This document shows, one piece after another, positions 1 to 13,400 of a DNA stretch of 64,000 nucleotides; positions within the stretch are counted from its first letter, which is position 1, and each line of letters opens with the position of its first letter. A model generated the notes under the pieces. That model did no database searches and was not told where the DNA came from. It saw only the letters and a list, made by a program, of their open reading frames with translations. The translations under genes and the position numbers were made by a program. Origin of the DNA: Ectocarpus siliculosus (taxonomy: Eukaryota > Sar > Phaeophyceae > Ectocarpales > Ectocarpaceae); contig FN649735.1 in assembly GCA_000310025.1 (NCBI GenBank), positions 4,249,955 through 4,313,954 of the forward strand. The letters are read 5' to 3'.

Positions 1-1
1 C

Positions 2-1297
2 CCACTGCTGTTCAACATCTTCTTCGCCGAGGTCCTCGAGGTCGTTGTCATCCGATTCAGCGAGGATGATGTTGTTCTGCGGAGCCTGGTGTGCGTGGAG
101 GAGGGGAAGACGGAAGCGGGGGGGCCGGAGGAGACACCCCTTGACCGAGTACGGAGGGCAGTATGGGGGATGCTATATGCCGATGATGCCGGCGTCGTAT
201 CTAGGTCAGCAGAAGGACTGGCGAGAATGATGATCATCATCGTTGAGGTGTTCGGGGAGTTCGGGCTGACGGTATCGGAGAAGAAGATGGAGACACTCCT
301 GATGCGCGCGAAGGACAAGCCGACTACAACACCACAGCCTCCCCCGCCTCCACCGCTGACCATCGAAGCCGCGGGACAGAAATAAGCCTAGACGACCGAG
401 TTCCGGTACCTCGGTGGCCTCGTCAACGAACGTGGCGACCTCACCCGGGAGATCAACTGCAGGAGCAGAGGAGCGTGGGCGTGCCTCAGGCGATATGGCC
501 GGGAGCTCTTCGACAGACTGAAAGCGCCATTCCAACTCAAGATCCGCCTCCTCCAGGCGGAGGCGATGGAGGCACTGCTGTACGGCTGCATGACATGGTC
601 ACCACTCAGCGGCCTTTACCAGACGCTGCGATCGATACACCACCGACTGCTCCTTGGAGTTATCGGGTACAAGCGCAAAAAAGACACCTACCGGCAGCTT
701 TCCTACGCCCAGACGCTGAAGAGGGTCGGAGGCCAGAGCGTTGAAGCCACGATCCGACCACGACGCCTACTGTCCGCGGGAGCATTGGCACGGCAGCCGG
801 ACGGGCGACTCCCGAAACGACTGATACTCGGCGAACTGGCGGGGGGGGAGAAGCGACGTAGGGGGGGACAGGAACAGAACTGGCCGAAGTGTGTGCAAGA
901 CGACCTGAAGGCATTCGGGGCCGACCACGGATGTACGAAAACCGATCCATGTTGTCTCGGAATCCCGGTACCGAAAGACACGGCACCGAAGTCAAAGTGG
1001 ACGGAAGCCGCGAAGGTGGAGGGGGGAGTACCCTGGCATGCGGCGGTGATGCAGGGAGCTGAGAGGTTCATGACCTCCTGGCACAAGAAGGAAGAAGAGG
1101 CCAGCCGACAACGAGCGCTCAAACGAGACCACAAGCCAACAATCAATGGGGCGGGAGGGGGGCAGGAGACGGGCGAGACGGCGAGGGAAGAAAGTAAACG
1201 AAGAGACGGACCTAGTGGCGTGAATCGTGCCGGATTGAATTTCTTTTGGCCAGTTCCCCCTCCCCAACGCTGCACCATTGCACCAACCCCCCACTAG
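2..1297 (+). pseudogene. non-LTR retrotransposon (LINE) reverse transcriptase, 3' part, dead copy
   Basis: The window opens inside a reverse transcriptase read in frame 2. It begins PLLFNIFFAEVL and has the catalytic YADD box at about 176-187 (LYADDAGVVSRS), followed by a thumb-like segment (EFRYLGGLVNERGDL, about 398-440) and the long C-terminal region of LINE ORF2 proteins (LLYGCMTW at about 578, then a basic tail). Two in-frame stops, TAA at 383-385 and TAG at 389-391, interrupt the frame, but homologous-looking sequence continues in the same frame to 1297, so the copy is not functional. The N-terminal part, including any endonuclease, lies outside the window. The YADD context and the FRYLG block favour a LINE over an LTR element or a group II intron. 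The clade was not determined. Confidence 0.8.
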
Positions 1298-1461
1298 TGA
1301 TGACGTACCATTACCATGTATGTATCGCTCGTTGGTGGCCATGTTGGCGTGTTTGCTTGTTCGTTCGTTAGTGGTCTCTCCACCGTCTCTCCACCGTGTG
1401 CCTTATTCTGTCTCTCTTATTTCTTGTTATTTTCGGCCTGGTCTTTTTTTGTCCTCGCTCT

Positions 1462-1493
<32 letters not shown>

Positions 1494-1897
1494 TCTCTTT
1501 TCTTCCTGTTTCCTCTTATTTTTTTTCTCTATTCTATTTTTTCTCGGTGTCGCTCTGTTTTTCCTCTTTTTCTGTGTCAGATGGCCTTGTCTCTGCTTGT
1601 GTGTGAAGCACCAAGATTGAACCAAGGGGGTGTACCTCTTTCTCCCTGGCCCGTGATGCTGACTCCTAGTCTCAGTTGTTACCTCGCATAGCGCGCAGAG
1701 GGAGCGGAGGACTCCAGATTATCTGTTGTTGATTTCTATTGACTTGCGGACCCCTCGGGGCCAGTTTGTTTGAGCGTACCTTTTTAGGGTAAGCTAGGCT
1801 GCTGTGACCACGGGAATCGACCGCGTCAAGTGTTGGATCAGTACAGACACATGAAGGTACTGGGTAGAGAAAGATCGGAACGGTTTTTAATGTGAAC

Positions 1898-1932
<35 letters not shown>

Positions 1933-1935
1933 ATC
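1298..1935 (+). repeat. LINE 3' untranslated region ending in (CAA)n tail
   Basis: Non-coding sequence follows the RT frame: a pyrimidine-rich stretch with a TTTTCG tandem at about 1463-1492, then a block from about 1615 that recurs elsewhere in the window (41700-42010 direct, 2915-3000 inverted, about 21140-21190 as a fragment). The block ends in AACGGTTTTTAATGTGAA followed by about 12 CAA units (1897-1932). Shared 3' ends with variable 5' starts and a simple-repeat tail are what 5'-truncated LINE copies, or SINEs using the LINE tail, look like. Linking this block to the RT upstream is inference from adjacency and orientation. Confidence 0.6.
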
Positions 1936-2914
1936 AACAACAAGGAGAGGTTTCAATTCAACTACTATAAATAAATACAACTTACTGGAGTATGGAGGGT
2001 GCTCCTTGTTCTTAAATGCATGGCATGTACCGGCAGTAGGTGACATAATATATCGCATCATCGATATGCACAGCTAATAATGTTAGTCCACGACGACGAG
2101 GATGTCACACGATAGGTTTGTTTCGGAAAGCTATCGGTGCCAACGCCGCCCGGCCACAGCTTTCTGCTGTGGAGTAATCGAGCTTTGAAAACTAAAAAAA
2201 ATGTTCAGAGGGGGTGTGACATCTTATTATGTCATCTACTCTGTGTACAGAATAACTCTTTGTCGTGCTCGGTGGGCGAGCGTGTCGCCGTGTGCGCCCT
2301 CGACTCATCAACCGCTAAAAAACTGGAAAGCTTCAGACAGGCAACGCGACGATACTCGTCGAGTTGCTATCACAATATGGATGATACCTTCGTGCTCACT
2401 CGGCACTCCAGTAGCAAGAGGAACTAACATAATCTGGTTGACATTTCCTGCAAACCACCGACAATGACCGACAGCTCACGTCCGTCCGTCCGTCCCTGCA
2501 ATGCTCTCGAATAACCTTCTGACTCACTTACAGTAAATAGATCGCAGGTAGGTTCGCAGTCTCTCCAGAGTGACAAACGAGCGCATTCAAAGAGTGAGTG
2601 AGTGTGTGTGGAGAGAACAGTGGGGAAATAAAAGGAAGGACACATTGACTCACTGATGCTACTGATGCTGAGCTTTGAAGGCAGGTAGGAAAAAACCGCA
2701 TGTGGCACCGCAAGGAAGAAATCACTATAGTTGGAAAAAATGCGTGATTACCCGTTCCATTCATGTAAGACAAATTATGCATTTAATTTGCATGTGCATG
2801 TATGTGTGCATACAACAACACGTCACCGCCATTTTTGTCTACGGCGTCTACGGTAAGTAGTTTAAAGCAATGCCAACAAATAAATTGTAGTTCGTCGAAT
2901 CCTCCTCCGGTCTG
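1936..2914. other. intergenic, no supported gene
   Basis: Only short overlapping ORFs on both strands, none with recognisable motifs. A small (TCCG) tandem lies at about 2480-2496. No gene or complete repeat can be supported. Confidence 0.4.
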
Positions 2915-3000
2915 GGGTGGTTGTTGTCTTCAAGATAATAAACCGTTCCGATCTCTCTACCCAGTGCCTTCTTCTGTCTGCATATAGTCTACCGCTTGTA
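2915..3000 (-). repeat. inverted fragment of the LINE 3' tail family
   Basis: Read on the minus strand, this contains the tail block (AGGCACTGGGTAGAGAGATC, then GGAACGGTTTATTATCTTGAA) followed by a short CAACAAC stretch, matching 1850-1905 on the plus strand. It is a truncated, inverted copy about 1 kb from the larger one. Confidence 0.65.
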
Positions 3001-5176
3001 CTACTGATATTAGGCTAATGAATAGGCTTGGGTGGAGGAAGCGCCCGCCGTTATGTGGCGCGCGGGGCACAAAACCAACTACAGACTAGACTGCCGTATG
3101 TATGTATGTTTTTTACGGACCTCAGAGAATAAAAAGCGTTCCCTTCTGGTGCACGGAATTCATCCGAAAAAAAAAATCAACATGCGGACCAGCACGAACC
3201 AATTCCGCTGCCTATCTCACACACAACACAACACAAAGCACCGAGCACATTCAAAGGACGCGCAGTAGGCAGCAGCCAGCGGCGATTGCGATCTTGACTT
3301 GACAAGTGCAGCTGTAGCTCCTCTGGGATGTCTCCTTGGTCAAGTTCCTCTGCGGGGAGGGCCGCCCTCGTCAGCAGCCGGTGGTGCTGCTACCTTGGCC
3401 TGCTGTTGCTGCTCCCGCTACCGTCTGTGCACGCCCGCAGCAGCAGCAGGAGTGCAGGCAGGAGGACGCCCTTCACCGCGTTGTGAGTGTATATGAACGG
3501 TGGCGGTAGGTAGTCTCTGAGAGCATCGTCGACCCTGCAACCGGTTATCGATGAGTATGCCTTCCGTGCACGCCCCGCGGCATGTCTTGGAGAGGCTACA
3601 GACTGCAAGGCATCATGTCCAACGCATCAACACAAAGGATGCAACTACACTACACGTCCGCTTTCGAGGCGTTCGCCTGGGTGCAAATCTCGCGTTCCGG
3701 AGGCGCGTTCCTTACAGAGGCATTCAAGTGCAGCCTTTGACTCTCTCACTTTCTGCCTTCCTCTCGCTCTCTCTCTCGTGCGCGAATCTCACCGCGGTGA
3801 CTGCTGTGTATTTTTAGCATACTTCTTCCGACGGTTCTTCCGACGGTTTGACCCTTATCTCGGTTGTCTACAGTAGTAGGCGATTCAAATCACCCCCCCC
3901 CCCCGCACATGCTTCCAGAGGTGGTGTCTCAGCCGCCTCGTGACTCGCGGGACGTGTCTCCGGGATGACGCTGTATCCGCGTGCGTGTGCACAGGCACAA
4001 TGATGTCCTGTCAGCAGGAGACCGCAGCAGTGCGCTGCGCATGCAGCAATTTCGGCAACAATTTTTTCTGTGTGTTGTGTGTGTTTACGAGAATGTTTCC
4101 TACTCTGTCTACCAGGTGTGCATGAGAATTTCTTCTGTTTTTATCTTGTTGGGTGCATCGTGGTCCTGTTGTACCGTACAAGTATGCATCTGGAACTGAT
4201 TATTATGTTGTCGGAGAATTGGGCCGTCGCGCTATATCTACTGTTTTTCTTGGATTTCAGGGAAAGTGAGAACGCGGTTTCTATTACACAGCAGTATATC
4301 GGTCACGCAATCAATCAATCTCTCTCCTTTGCTCTGACACCGTCCAAGAATTTCTTCAACACGCATGAACGTACCCAAGTTCTTACAATGTGATTGGCAC
4401 ATTTTCGGGTACACCGGTATGTACTACAATTCGTATATGAAGCACAGGAGCCCCGTGGGTGGAACCTGCTTTTGTCCGGGTACCCTATGCGCGAGCTAGA
4501 GTCCTATCTTGCGAACCCCCAAGCCATGTTTCGCACGAAACGGATGCCATACGTCGCAATTCAAGAGAACACCTATTTCCCGCTCAAACTAAGCGAAACG
4601 TCGTCCCTATTTTGTAGCGCGCGGACGTGTCCCCTCTAAGCAGGTAGCGTGAAGTGTGCTCAAAGCCCAAAAATAGGTGGAAACCGGAAATCTTAATCTT
4701 TGCTCTCCCAATGACTTTTTTCGTGCACTCATACATGCAGCATGCACCGTCCTTTCGGCGGCGCTTGTCGGCAATTCTTTGTCGAGAGCAGAATTCAACA
4801 ACCGTTATTTCTCTCGTCGACTACCCACCCGTAAGAACAAGTACACGTACTTAGCTCGTGCAGAAAGGCACACGCGTTCATGTACACTATCAGCAGACAT
4901 CTGCAGCCAATTGCAGGGTACACGATTGGCCTCGGGTCCGCTATTATAACGGACGGACCACCTTCGCAAGGACCTAACCCCCAACCCGACCGCGAAACCC
5001 CTGCTAAATGGGGTGAGGCCCGATTCGAACGCTTCAAGAACCTTTACTTTTGGCTAAATTGGTGCTGATTGGCTGTCAACTGTGTGCTTGAAGGGTTCGA
5101 AAATCGGACAGCGCAGCAGCTTACTGTCGTGCTTGTAGCTCACCCATCTCGATTATAAACGGATCCTTTGGAAATC
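3001..5176. other. intergenic, no supported gene
   Basis: Holds an Ala/Gln-type CAG-rich stretch around 3390-3460, a short tandem (TTCCGACGG twice, about 3826-3846), a C-run at 3892-3904 and scattered ORFs under 110 codons. None shows a domain, a signal peptide or splice-consistent neighbours. Confidence 0.4.
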
Positions 5177-5234
5177 GCGGACTTCAAATCGTTAGTGTAT
5201 CGCAAGCGGACTTCAAATCGGTGGTGTGTCGCAA
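5177..5234 (+). repeat. two-copy 29-bp tandem repeat
   Basis: Two adjacent 29-bp units (5177-5205 and 5206-5234) beginning GCGGACTTCAAATCG and ending TCGCAA, differing at a few positions. It is a simple local duplication in non-coding sequence. Confidence 0.85.
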
Positions 5235-6540
5235 GGACTACATCCGACTGAGCTACTAAGATTGCACACAGGCGACATCTGCGGGCGGCTATTGTGGTAT
5301 GGCAGATTCGTACTGGAGTTAGACTTTGAAAACCCAAGACATGCAGGCGCTTCATCATGTTTTTTTAGACGAGATCTGCCAACTCCACCGCGGCCTTAAT
5401 AGTGATATTTTGTTTCAAGGAACAGACTCCCACAGATTACACGGTCATGTTTTGTGTATCCTGACCCCCGAGTGTCTGGATATGTCAGTTCAGGAAAGCG
5501 GGTTATGTGCGGTACCCAATGCTGGAACGAAATTTGGCAGCCCTTGGGTGTGCTTCTGCTCTAGCTGCGGACACAACTGGTGCCACTGGGAACGAACATA
5601 AAAAAACAAATTGACACTTCCGTATCGACCCTGACCAGAGGGCAGAACGGTGGTATGGAAGGTTCTGGTCATCGTTCTCTCTACCGTCCCACTTCTGCAC
5701 CCAAAGAAACTTACGCCCCACAGAAAGCTGGTCTTTTTGAGTGTCTGAATGTTTCGCAGGTGCGGGGGTACGGCCTCACGTTGTGGCCTTCCGAGCTACT
5801 TATGCAACAGCGTTCGTAGCTTTGTGCCGTGGAAAGATGTGCCTGTTCCCGTTCCGAAACGGCTTTCGGCTTTCACTAGCACTTGCGCTGCCGTGTCTGT
5901 TTTTCTTCTGCGACTGACCGACCGCCCTGTGTTCCCCTTTCCGCCACTTGTTCCTGGAACGCCTCTGACAGCGCGCAGACAACTTTTGCCCGCGATGCGG
6001 CTCCGGCGATGCCGCAGCGAACTACCAGCGCTCCCATGGTTGAGGTATGCGATGGGTTCGGTTCCAAGTCGAAATTGCCGTTCTGAGTACTTGAGATTCA
6101 GACATTTTTCGTTCGTTCCCTCGGTATCGGACCCTGGAGAAGGGTGGGAGGTCACAGCCATTTTTCCGTAACAAAGAAGGATGCGCCGAGCTACATGGGT
6201 CTAAGCAGCACTCGGGACTTTTCCCCATCGTGTTGCAGAAAAGAATCAGCGATGGAGCTGACGTTCTCCTCGGGAGTTGCGCTATAACTCCCTTGCGATA
6301 TTCACCGCTTGGTTATTGAGGTTGAGGCGTGTGTTCTAGAAGCACTTCCGGAAGCTCACGAAAAGCAGGAGTACGGTTTGTACAAGCGACGTGTCATAGT
6401 TTGTCGCCACTCACCCCCTCGTCTGTCACTGGCGCGAGGGTGCCGTAGAGGTTACCTTCAAGCCCAGCTGTCTGCCACCACGACGTCGCGGTCACCGGCT
6501 CAAAACGGCGTATTTCTTATTTCCACCTGGGTAAGGCCAG
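5235..6540. other. intergenic, no supported gene
   Basis: ORFs up to 140 codons overlap on both strands without recognisable motifs. An upstream exon of lipase A could lie here, but none was identified. Confidence 0.35.
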
Positions 6541-6544
6541 TCGC

Positions 6545-6616
6545 TCCGATGGTCTAGCGGTAGCCTCGACACAGCTAGTTGTAAATTCGTGGGTTCGACT
6601 CCCCACGGGGTGAAAA
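6545..6616 (+). repeat. tRNA-like sequence (SINE head or tRNA relic)
   Basis: An A-box-like TGGTCTAGCGGTAGC (about 6549) is followed about 40 bp later by a perfect B-box GGTTCGACTCC inside a good T-arm (GTGGG stem, TTCGACT loop, CCCAC). A 3' acceptor-like GGGGTGA can pair with TCGCTCC, but spacing to the A-box is off, the anticodon arm does not fold and no T33 is in place. An A-rich stretch follows. This fits a tRNA-derived SINE head or decayed tRNA better than a working tRNA gene. Confidence 0.5.
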
Positions 6617-7050
6617 AAATTACAAATTTGCGGGCGAAAGCCAAACATCTGAAAAGCTCGTGAGTACCAAACTTCGACGTTAGCACCGTTGACGAGGGAA
6701 AGGGGTGGCTGGACTCTTCCCCGCGAACAAAAAAATCAGCACGCACCGCAGGAGGATCGTGGGGCACGAAAATAAAAACATAAGAAGAGCCCGGACCCCT
6801 CCTGTGTTACCCTGGATGGTTGTAGTTGTACGCAAAAATACACTCAAAAGTGTAGAACTCTGCATGCACTGAAACACGTGTAGTACACGTCTCACCACGA
6901 AAACCGGGGGGACTGTCACAATAAAAAAAGGACGAACACACAACACCTGGTACCGAGGCCATGCACCTTGATTCATGGACCCAAGTCCCGAGTAGTCCCG
7001 CCGCAGAAATTTCCTTGCGCTGACCCTCATCCGGCGATGTTTGACGACAG

Positions 7051-10000
7051 GTGGAGATGAAGCCAAACTTGAACACTACGAAATTCTCGACCCAGAACGC
7101 CTTTTACTTCGCGAGCCTGTGCAAGATCGCCTACAAGCCGGAGCAGGAGGCCAAGGGGCTCGTGAAGGGCAACTCCACCAACGATGGGCTGGGGTTTGAT
7201 CGATTCCACTGGTTCGATGTACGTTTTCAGCATGCAACAGGCGTCGAAAGTAATATTTAGTACCATGTGCATACTCCGCAGCAATGTCTTTAAGGAGAGG
7301 TCGCGTAGTGCGAAGAGAAGCTCATCGAACGATGGTACGTTGGGCTTACGATGAAACCATATAGCGACTCAGGCTGCTGACGACACGGCGACGTGAATTT
7401 CAGGCGTGCTGAGGGAGTCAAGGAGTTTCTCCGATCAGCAAAGCTGTCACCGGCATGTTTGAGTACAAACCGTTTGTGGCAGAACCTGCACAACACATGG
7501 ACATGGGCAGACTGTATGCTAGACATCACCCTCCCCATCCCGACAAACGTTTTCTTCGTTTTTCAACGCACAACGATTTTGGTTTCTCTGTTGGGCGGGG
7601 TGTGTTTGATGTTGGGTCCACCAGGCGGACGAGGCGGCGAAAAGAAGCAGTTTCGACGCAATCCAAGACACGGAGGCCTTTGTCGCGGCGAACGACGACA
7701 TGGTCGCGGTCGTGTTCCGAGGCACAAAGGAGCTGACGGACTGGGCGACAAACCTCGACATTAGCCCGAGGGACTGCGCGGAGCAGTGGGAGGCCCCGGA
7801 TGCGGTCGGCGCTGTCCACGAGGTGTGTTGACGGTGCTTTGTGCCCTTTCGCAGAGGCGTTGCTGTATGTGGTACGGAGGTCGCGTCTTCGACGCTAAGG
7901 TTAACTTTCGAAGGCCAGGCCTTCAATGGCGGGGTGCCTCGACTCTAGTGCGTTGTTCACGAGGCACGGTGTGCTCGAGGTATGTTGTGCGTTAGCTTCG
8001 ACAGGTTGTGTTCCTTGACAGCGAACTATCATACTGCAATTCACATCGGAGCAACTCAAGCTAGAGTAAATTCCGTTCCATATGTTTTGCCGAAAATTGG
8101 AGGGCGAACCCTTTGATGGAAGTATGAGCGATATTCGTTATGGATCACACGGTGAGGGTTGAGGGTGTGGTCGAGCCGTTTGGTCGTGTTCGGCGTGGAA
8201 ACCGAACATCTTTCACGTTCCGCAAGTTTTGTGGAGCGTCTTGCCTGCTGTTTCAAGTCCCGGATTTCTGGTGGTTTTCCCGTTACCTCGGAAGATGTCC
8301 GTGGTCCAAAACGGCGACGTCCCGTGAACCTGCAAGTAATCGAGGCGCAGCCCATGGACAGATGGATGCCCCTGTCGCGACCAGGTGATCTGTTCTTTGG
8401 GCAGCGAACGAATGAACGGATGACGTGTGCCCCCTTCGTCAACGGGTGAGGATCAACGTCCGCGGCATACCTCCGCGTCTGGATTTCGTTTGATGTTGGA
8501 GTGGGAACGAATCCAAACGTACTGCCAATTTTGCGCTCACCGTTCGTTTTCGGCACATTGCTTTGCCTGGTCAATAACTAGGGCTTCAACGAGGGTGTGG
8601 ACTCGGTTTGGGAGGTGCGCGGAAACATGCGCAAGGTTATCAAAAACCTCTACAACGAAAAGGGCAAGGACCGCAAGCTGTACATCGCGGGGCACTCTCT
8701 TGGAGGTGCTCTGGCCACGGTCGCCGCGGCTCGCCTGTCGTATATTGACAACTTGGACATCGCCGGGGTATACACCATCGGCAGCCCCAGGTGCGATAAC
8801 AGAAAGCGAGCAAAACGGACGGGTTCGACGCGTCTGTGTGACGACCGTTTCACTCCTTCTCTCTCAAGTCGCTCCGAAGCGCGCAAGTCGGATTCACATT
8901 TTTCAGACGCCAAGCGGAGGTGCGCTTGACCGATAGTCAACGCAAACGCTGTACCATGAGCTAAGAGTCATAAAGGTTGGTTGTGGCCGTTTTTCCCCCT
9001 CTTTGTTTGCGCTTCAACACAACCCCAAACGAGCATGCTTGCTTTCAGGCACAAGTATTTCGCAGTATAAAGTCACGGGGGCTACAATAGGCGAGAATCT
9101 GTTCGTGACTTCTTCCGCTCACGCCCTGCCGTCTACGGCATGATACCGATGGCGTGACAGCTGATTTTGACTTGACGTGTGTGCTTCCAATCGTTCGCGT
9201 TGCATTCCACTGAACAAAATACAAATGTCGTTTTAGATGTGCGTTCTCTTTCTTTGCATGGTCTCGTTGTTGTCCAATCCCTCGGAAGATCATTAACAAG
9301 CGCGTTTTGCTCCGCTTTCTGCACCGTTTGCTCACTCGTTTTGGTAGGCTGTTCGACCCGTCAGCCGCCGCTGGGTTTGACTCCAGGATGAACGACGGCA
9401 CCCCCCTGAAGGAGAAGTACTTCCGTTGCAGGAACAACAACGACATCGTCACGCGGATTCCGCTCCCGCCGAGCTACGAGCACGTCGGCACGGAGATCTA
9501 CCTCGATCGATTGTGAGGAGTCCTTGCGAAAGAAACAAAAGCATTCGAATCATTTCCATGTTTTGCGCAAGCGTTCGTAAGCTTGGGCTACTGTAAATGA
9601 CTGACGATGATGTCTACGAATATGCAAGCTTGTAGATCCGGGTCATGCAAGAAATGGTCAGTATCGCTTGTGGTGATCGACACAAACTTTCCCTGGACAT
9701 TAGTCGAGAGACACTAAGAACGGTGTTTATCATGTGTCCGGCTTTTTCGATTATCATTTTTTTTCGTATAGAGGAAAATTACTTTCCCGCAAGACGGACG
9801 CCAACTCAAGGAAGGCGTATTCCGGGGAGCAACCGCGGCAGCGCGACCATCGCCGATACATCGGGTTTATTCAACATCGTACGCTGTCTCGCTGCCCCCA
9901 TCACCCGCTTATTTTCGACAGCGGTGCCATCAGCACGTCGAGTTTCGCCGACCGTATCCTCGGGCGTCTCAGTGCGTTGTGCCGCGGAGAGTTGATCGAC

Positions 10001-10469
10001 GGCGTCGACGACCACAGCACCTCGGAGTATATTCGACACTTCAAGCAGGATGTGATCAACGCGAAGGTGCCGGCTTTCGACAAGGCCAAGAGCACGTGTT
10101 GTGATGCTATCAGCAACTTCATTCTGCAGGTGGGATCGGGCTGAGGGCGGATTGGTTTCTTGCATGCATTGTGTGTATTGGACGGTTTGGTTACTGAACG
10201 TCCCCGTTTTCGATGACGCTGCTGTTGGTTGTTGTGCAGCTGCGGCAGTATAGTTCTTTTTTTGCTTCGCTCTCTCTTTCCCTGCCTCCATCTGGAGCGA
10301 GAACAACTGCTGTGGTCGTTTTCGCGAATTTCATGGTACCATGTATTGCTTTCAGGTGGCTCCCGACGAGTTCGTCGACAATATCGAGGGCCTACAAAGA
10401 TTCAAGAAGATCAAATCCACAATCGAAGAAGTGAAACAAGTGGCCAAAGAAGCTGCGAAGGACTTCTAG
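7051..10469 (+). CDS. class 3 lipase (alpha/beta hydrolase), lipase A; six exons found
   Basis: Predicted triacylglycerol lipase of the fungal-lipase-like class 3 family (PF01764 type). Exons 7051-7218, 7625-7822, 8582-8790, 9348-9512, 9922-10129 and 10356-10469 join with phases 0, 0, 2, 2, 0 and end at TAG, giving 353 residues. Exon 2 holds VVFRGTKELTDW (oxyanion region). Exon 3 holds the nucleophile elbow GHSLGGALA and ends YTIGSPR. Exon 4 holds RNNNDIV, with the likely catalytic Asp, and YEHVGTEIY, with the likely catalytic His. Exon 6 gives a charged helical tail (KKIKSTIEEVKQVAKEAAKDF region). Every donor is GT and every acceptor AG. The first base is an acceptor (GACGACAG|GTGGAG), so at least one upstream exon with the start codon, and perhaps a signal sequence, is missing. 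Lipase B at 47.5-52.4 kb has the same exon plan, which strongly supports the model. Cellular location is unknown. Confidence 0.85.
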
Positions 10470-13400
10470 AGCGTCTGGAGCCCGCCATGGGTTAACTCAC
10501 GTAGCTTGTGTGATTATTTGCGACGCCCTGCGTGCGGCTGTCCTTCAATCATGACACGGATAGAGGTTGGTGCGTGTTGGGTATAGTCAACCGCTTGAAG
10601 AATCGCGTGTCCCCTCTTCGGTACCACATGACCGTAGCAGGCAGGCACAACAAAAATTAAAAATTGAGGTGGTGATTGTTTTTTTCGGGAGCGATTAGGG
10701 TATGATGAAAGCAGACAAGTAACCGAGAGGGTGCGAAGCTATTTCTCAACTGGACTAGGTTGCCGTTGGATCGTAAACACAGTAAACCTGCGGGGAGAAC
10801 CCAAAGAACGGGGTGAGCGACGGTACCATTGGCCCGAAACACGAAATACTTGTGTAGCTGGCGTGGGAGACGTTTCAGACAGTATTTTGGAGATCGACTC
10901 AGCGCAGATTTTCGATGAATGAGCTCATAGGGGATGGATTCTGACGGTGTACAGGCTGTAAACACTAGTGAGCTGTGTGCATTGATGTGGAAATAAATGT
11001 GTGGTTTACGTTTACGGTTTGGTGAGGTCAACCTTTTTTTTTTTACATGATGCGGGCAGTTGGCAAGGGTTCTCCCATCCTTTTTTGTGTTTCTACTGTA
11101 GAACTGGCAGTTGGCAAGGACACTCGTCGAACGTAAGTGTTGTGCGTGTACGCTTCAGCTCGATGATGTATATCGATGTCCTATTGTTGATTGTTGATAT
11201 CTTGGCCAGGCACGTGTTGTTCGTTCAAATACTGTGACGGTAGAATCATTCGAAATCCGCCAAAGCATAAAGTAGTTGGGGTTGTGGAGTTTAGAGCCGG
11301 GGGTTGTTGTACGATAGAGGCGAGCGTACCAGCCATTTCGACCAAGGTTGTCGATGAAAAGGGGGTATTGAATGATTTGTAGCTAGTGTGTGGTGGTGTC
11401 GCATGTGTGCGAGGGCTGGATGTCGGCACGCTGCTCGGTTGAGTCCCCCACATGCTGCGGGTAGTGAGAACGAACCGGCGCATTGCCCAATGAATTTAGT
11501 GCACATGGAGTTGCACGTGGACATCGACCAGGCCTGTCGCCCTGCGTGAAGCCGGTGAAACCGCGCGACACGCCGATGGAATATTCAAGTTTCTTCATGC
11601 TCTGAACAGCAGTGCCGGGTGACCGGTGTAAGACCGCGCAAATCCCTTTGCGTGTGCGACCTTCTTCAGAGACCACTGCCGCTGCGTCCGTCTTGGAAAA
11701 TCTTGTGGTTGCGTTCGCAAGGATACTAAGCCTCGCGGGGCGACACGAAACAACACGTGGCGAGATCATCCAATCATGCCAAGTGGTCGTATCACATCAG
11801 AGAATCGCCACCACGGTCGGGCTGGATCGTTGGTGCCAGCGGAACCTCCGTGAGACTGGCTGGGTGGCACCTCAGAGGGGGCGCCCAGGAGGGACTACAA
11901 GGCCTTTCCTGGCACTTTCCTGCCTCGGCAGCACTTTGTCTCAGACAAAACAAATTCGGCGGTGTTTGTTCGTGTTCATGTCTTCATCGGAGTGTACACA
12001 TCTGCTGAACGCGGTCACTCGAAAACGAACAGTCATCCGTCCGTCTCATGCTCAATCTAAGCTCAAAAGCAGATTGTCAGTTCACGTGCAACAATGAAGA
12101 ATACCAAACTCACTCATGAACACATTAGGATGTAATGAGAAAAGAGAGTTTCTACATGATTGGCGAGTACTGCGATCGTGCAACACTTGGGCGGTGCACA
12201 TCCGCAGCTTTTGATCAACAACGGAAATCGTGTGATTGTCAGCGGGGACACCAAAGCGGCGCTCGTTATCTATGTATCTTAAAGAGGACTTGAATTTGGC
12301 TTGAGAGCAACACCAACACACGACCACGGCCACAACAACAACGACGACACAATGACGACAAAAACATCCATATCACAACAACGGCCATGGTCTCCGAATC
12401 AACGCATCGGCTTGCCCTTAGACAACGCGGGGGTTGCCTGCACTGTAGCATCGGGGCGACGTCCAAATGTTGGGTAGCGAACGAAAACAAAAAAAAAATA
12501 CTAAAATTGTCGCCCCAGGTCAAAATGAAATGTCGGTGCTTCGGAAGCCAAACTGCTGGAGGGTGTGTGCCCAACGGGGCACCACAGCATCGCACTTTTC
12601 CCCATGCAACGCATAACAAAAAAACTACGGCAGTTCCCCAAAGCGCGGAAACTCCGGACATGGCATACGACCGACCACACTTTGCGAGTACGTTGACGCA
12701 ACCATGTGATGACCTCTACCGCTGCACAGCCGCTGGGGGTACGGTGACGCCCGTCAGGACTGGTGACGTCTCTCCCGTTCACTGCCCGTTGATGACATTC
12801 ACGCAGTGCTTTCCCAGCCTTTCAAGCTCCTCTTCGCCCGCGTGCTTCAGACGTTCCCGCGCCTGGAGTCGAACGGACCGCGACGGGATCGGGTGGGAAT
12901 AAATCAGCATCCACAGCAGTTTTTGTTTACAAAGCCTTGTCGTTTTGAAAGGCAACCGTACTCTAAAGAAATAGCTGCTGTCCCCGGTCCCGGCAACGCT
13001 ACAACGTCTGGGAGGGCAGTGAAGTGCCCCCCAACGATGGGATGAAGTAACCAATAGATAAGGTGAACAGTATTTTTTCACGTAATCCTTACTTTGTAGA
13101 TACGTACAACTGCTGTGCATATGCATACATACGTCCACGATTGGGCGAAAACACCAGCTTTACAGATGTTCTGGTGACTCTTTGTCTTTCAACAGGCGAG
13201 CGGAGGCTGTACTCGAGCGAGCCCCGCAGAATCACATTCTTGCCATGATCAGGGGAATCAGGGGATACACTTGAAAACACCCCCTGCTACCCAGAACCTT
13301 CGGTCAATCGCGAAAATGGGCGGGGCAACCGCACTGAAGGCGAGCTGATGATGAGTATTGAACGTAAAATCAGACGACCGAATCGTCTGACGCAAGCCAT

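Noticed and set aside
6545-6616. Functional tRNA gene
   Set aside because: Good T-arm and B-box, but the anticodon arm does not fold and the acceptor stem has wrong spacing to the A-box.
8056-8574. 172-codon minus-strand ORF
   Set aside because: Sits in lipase A intron 2, no motif; treated as chance.
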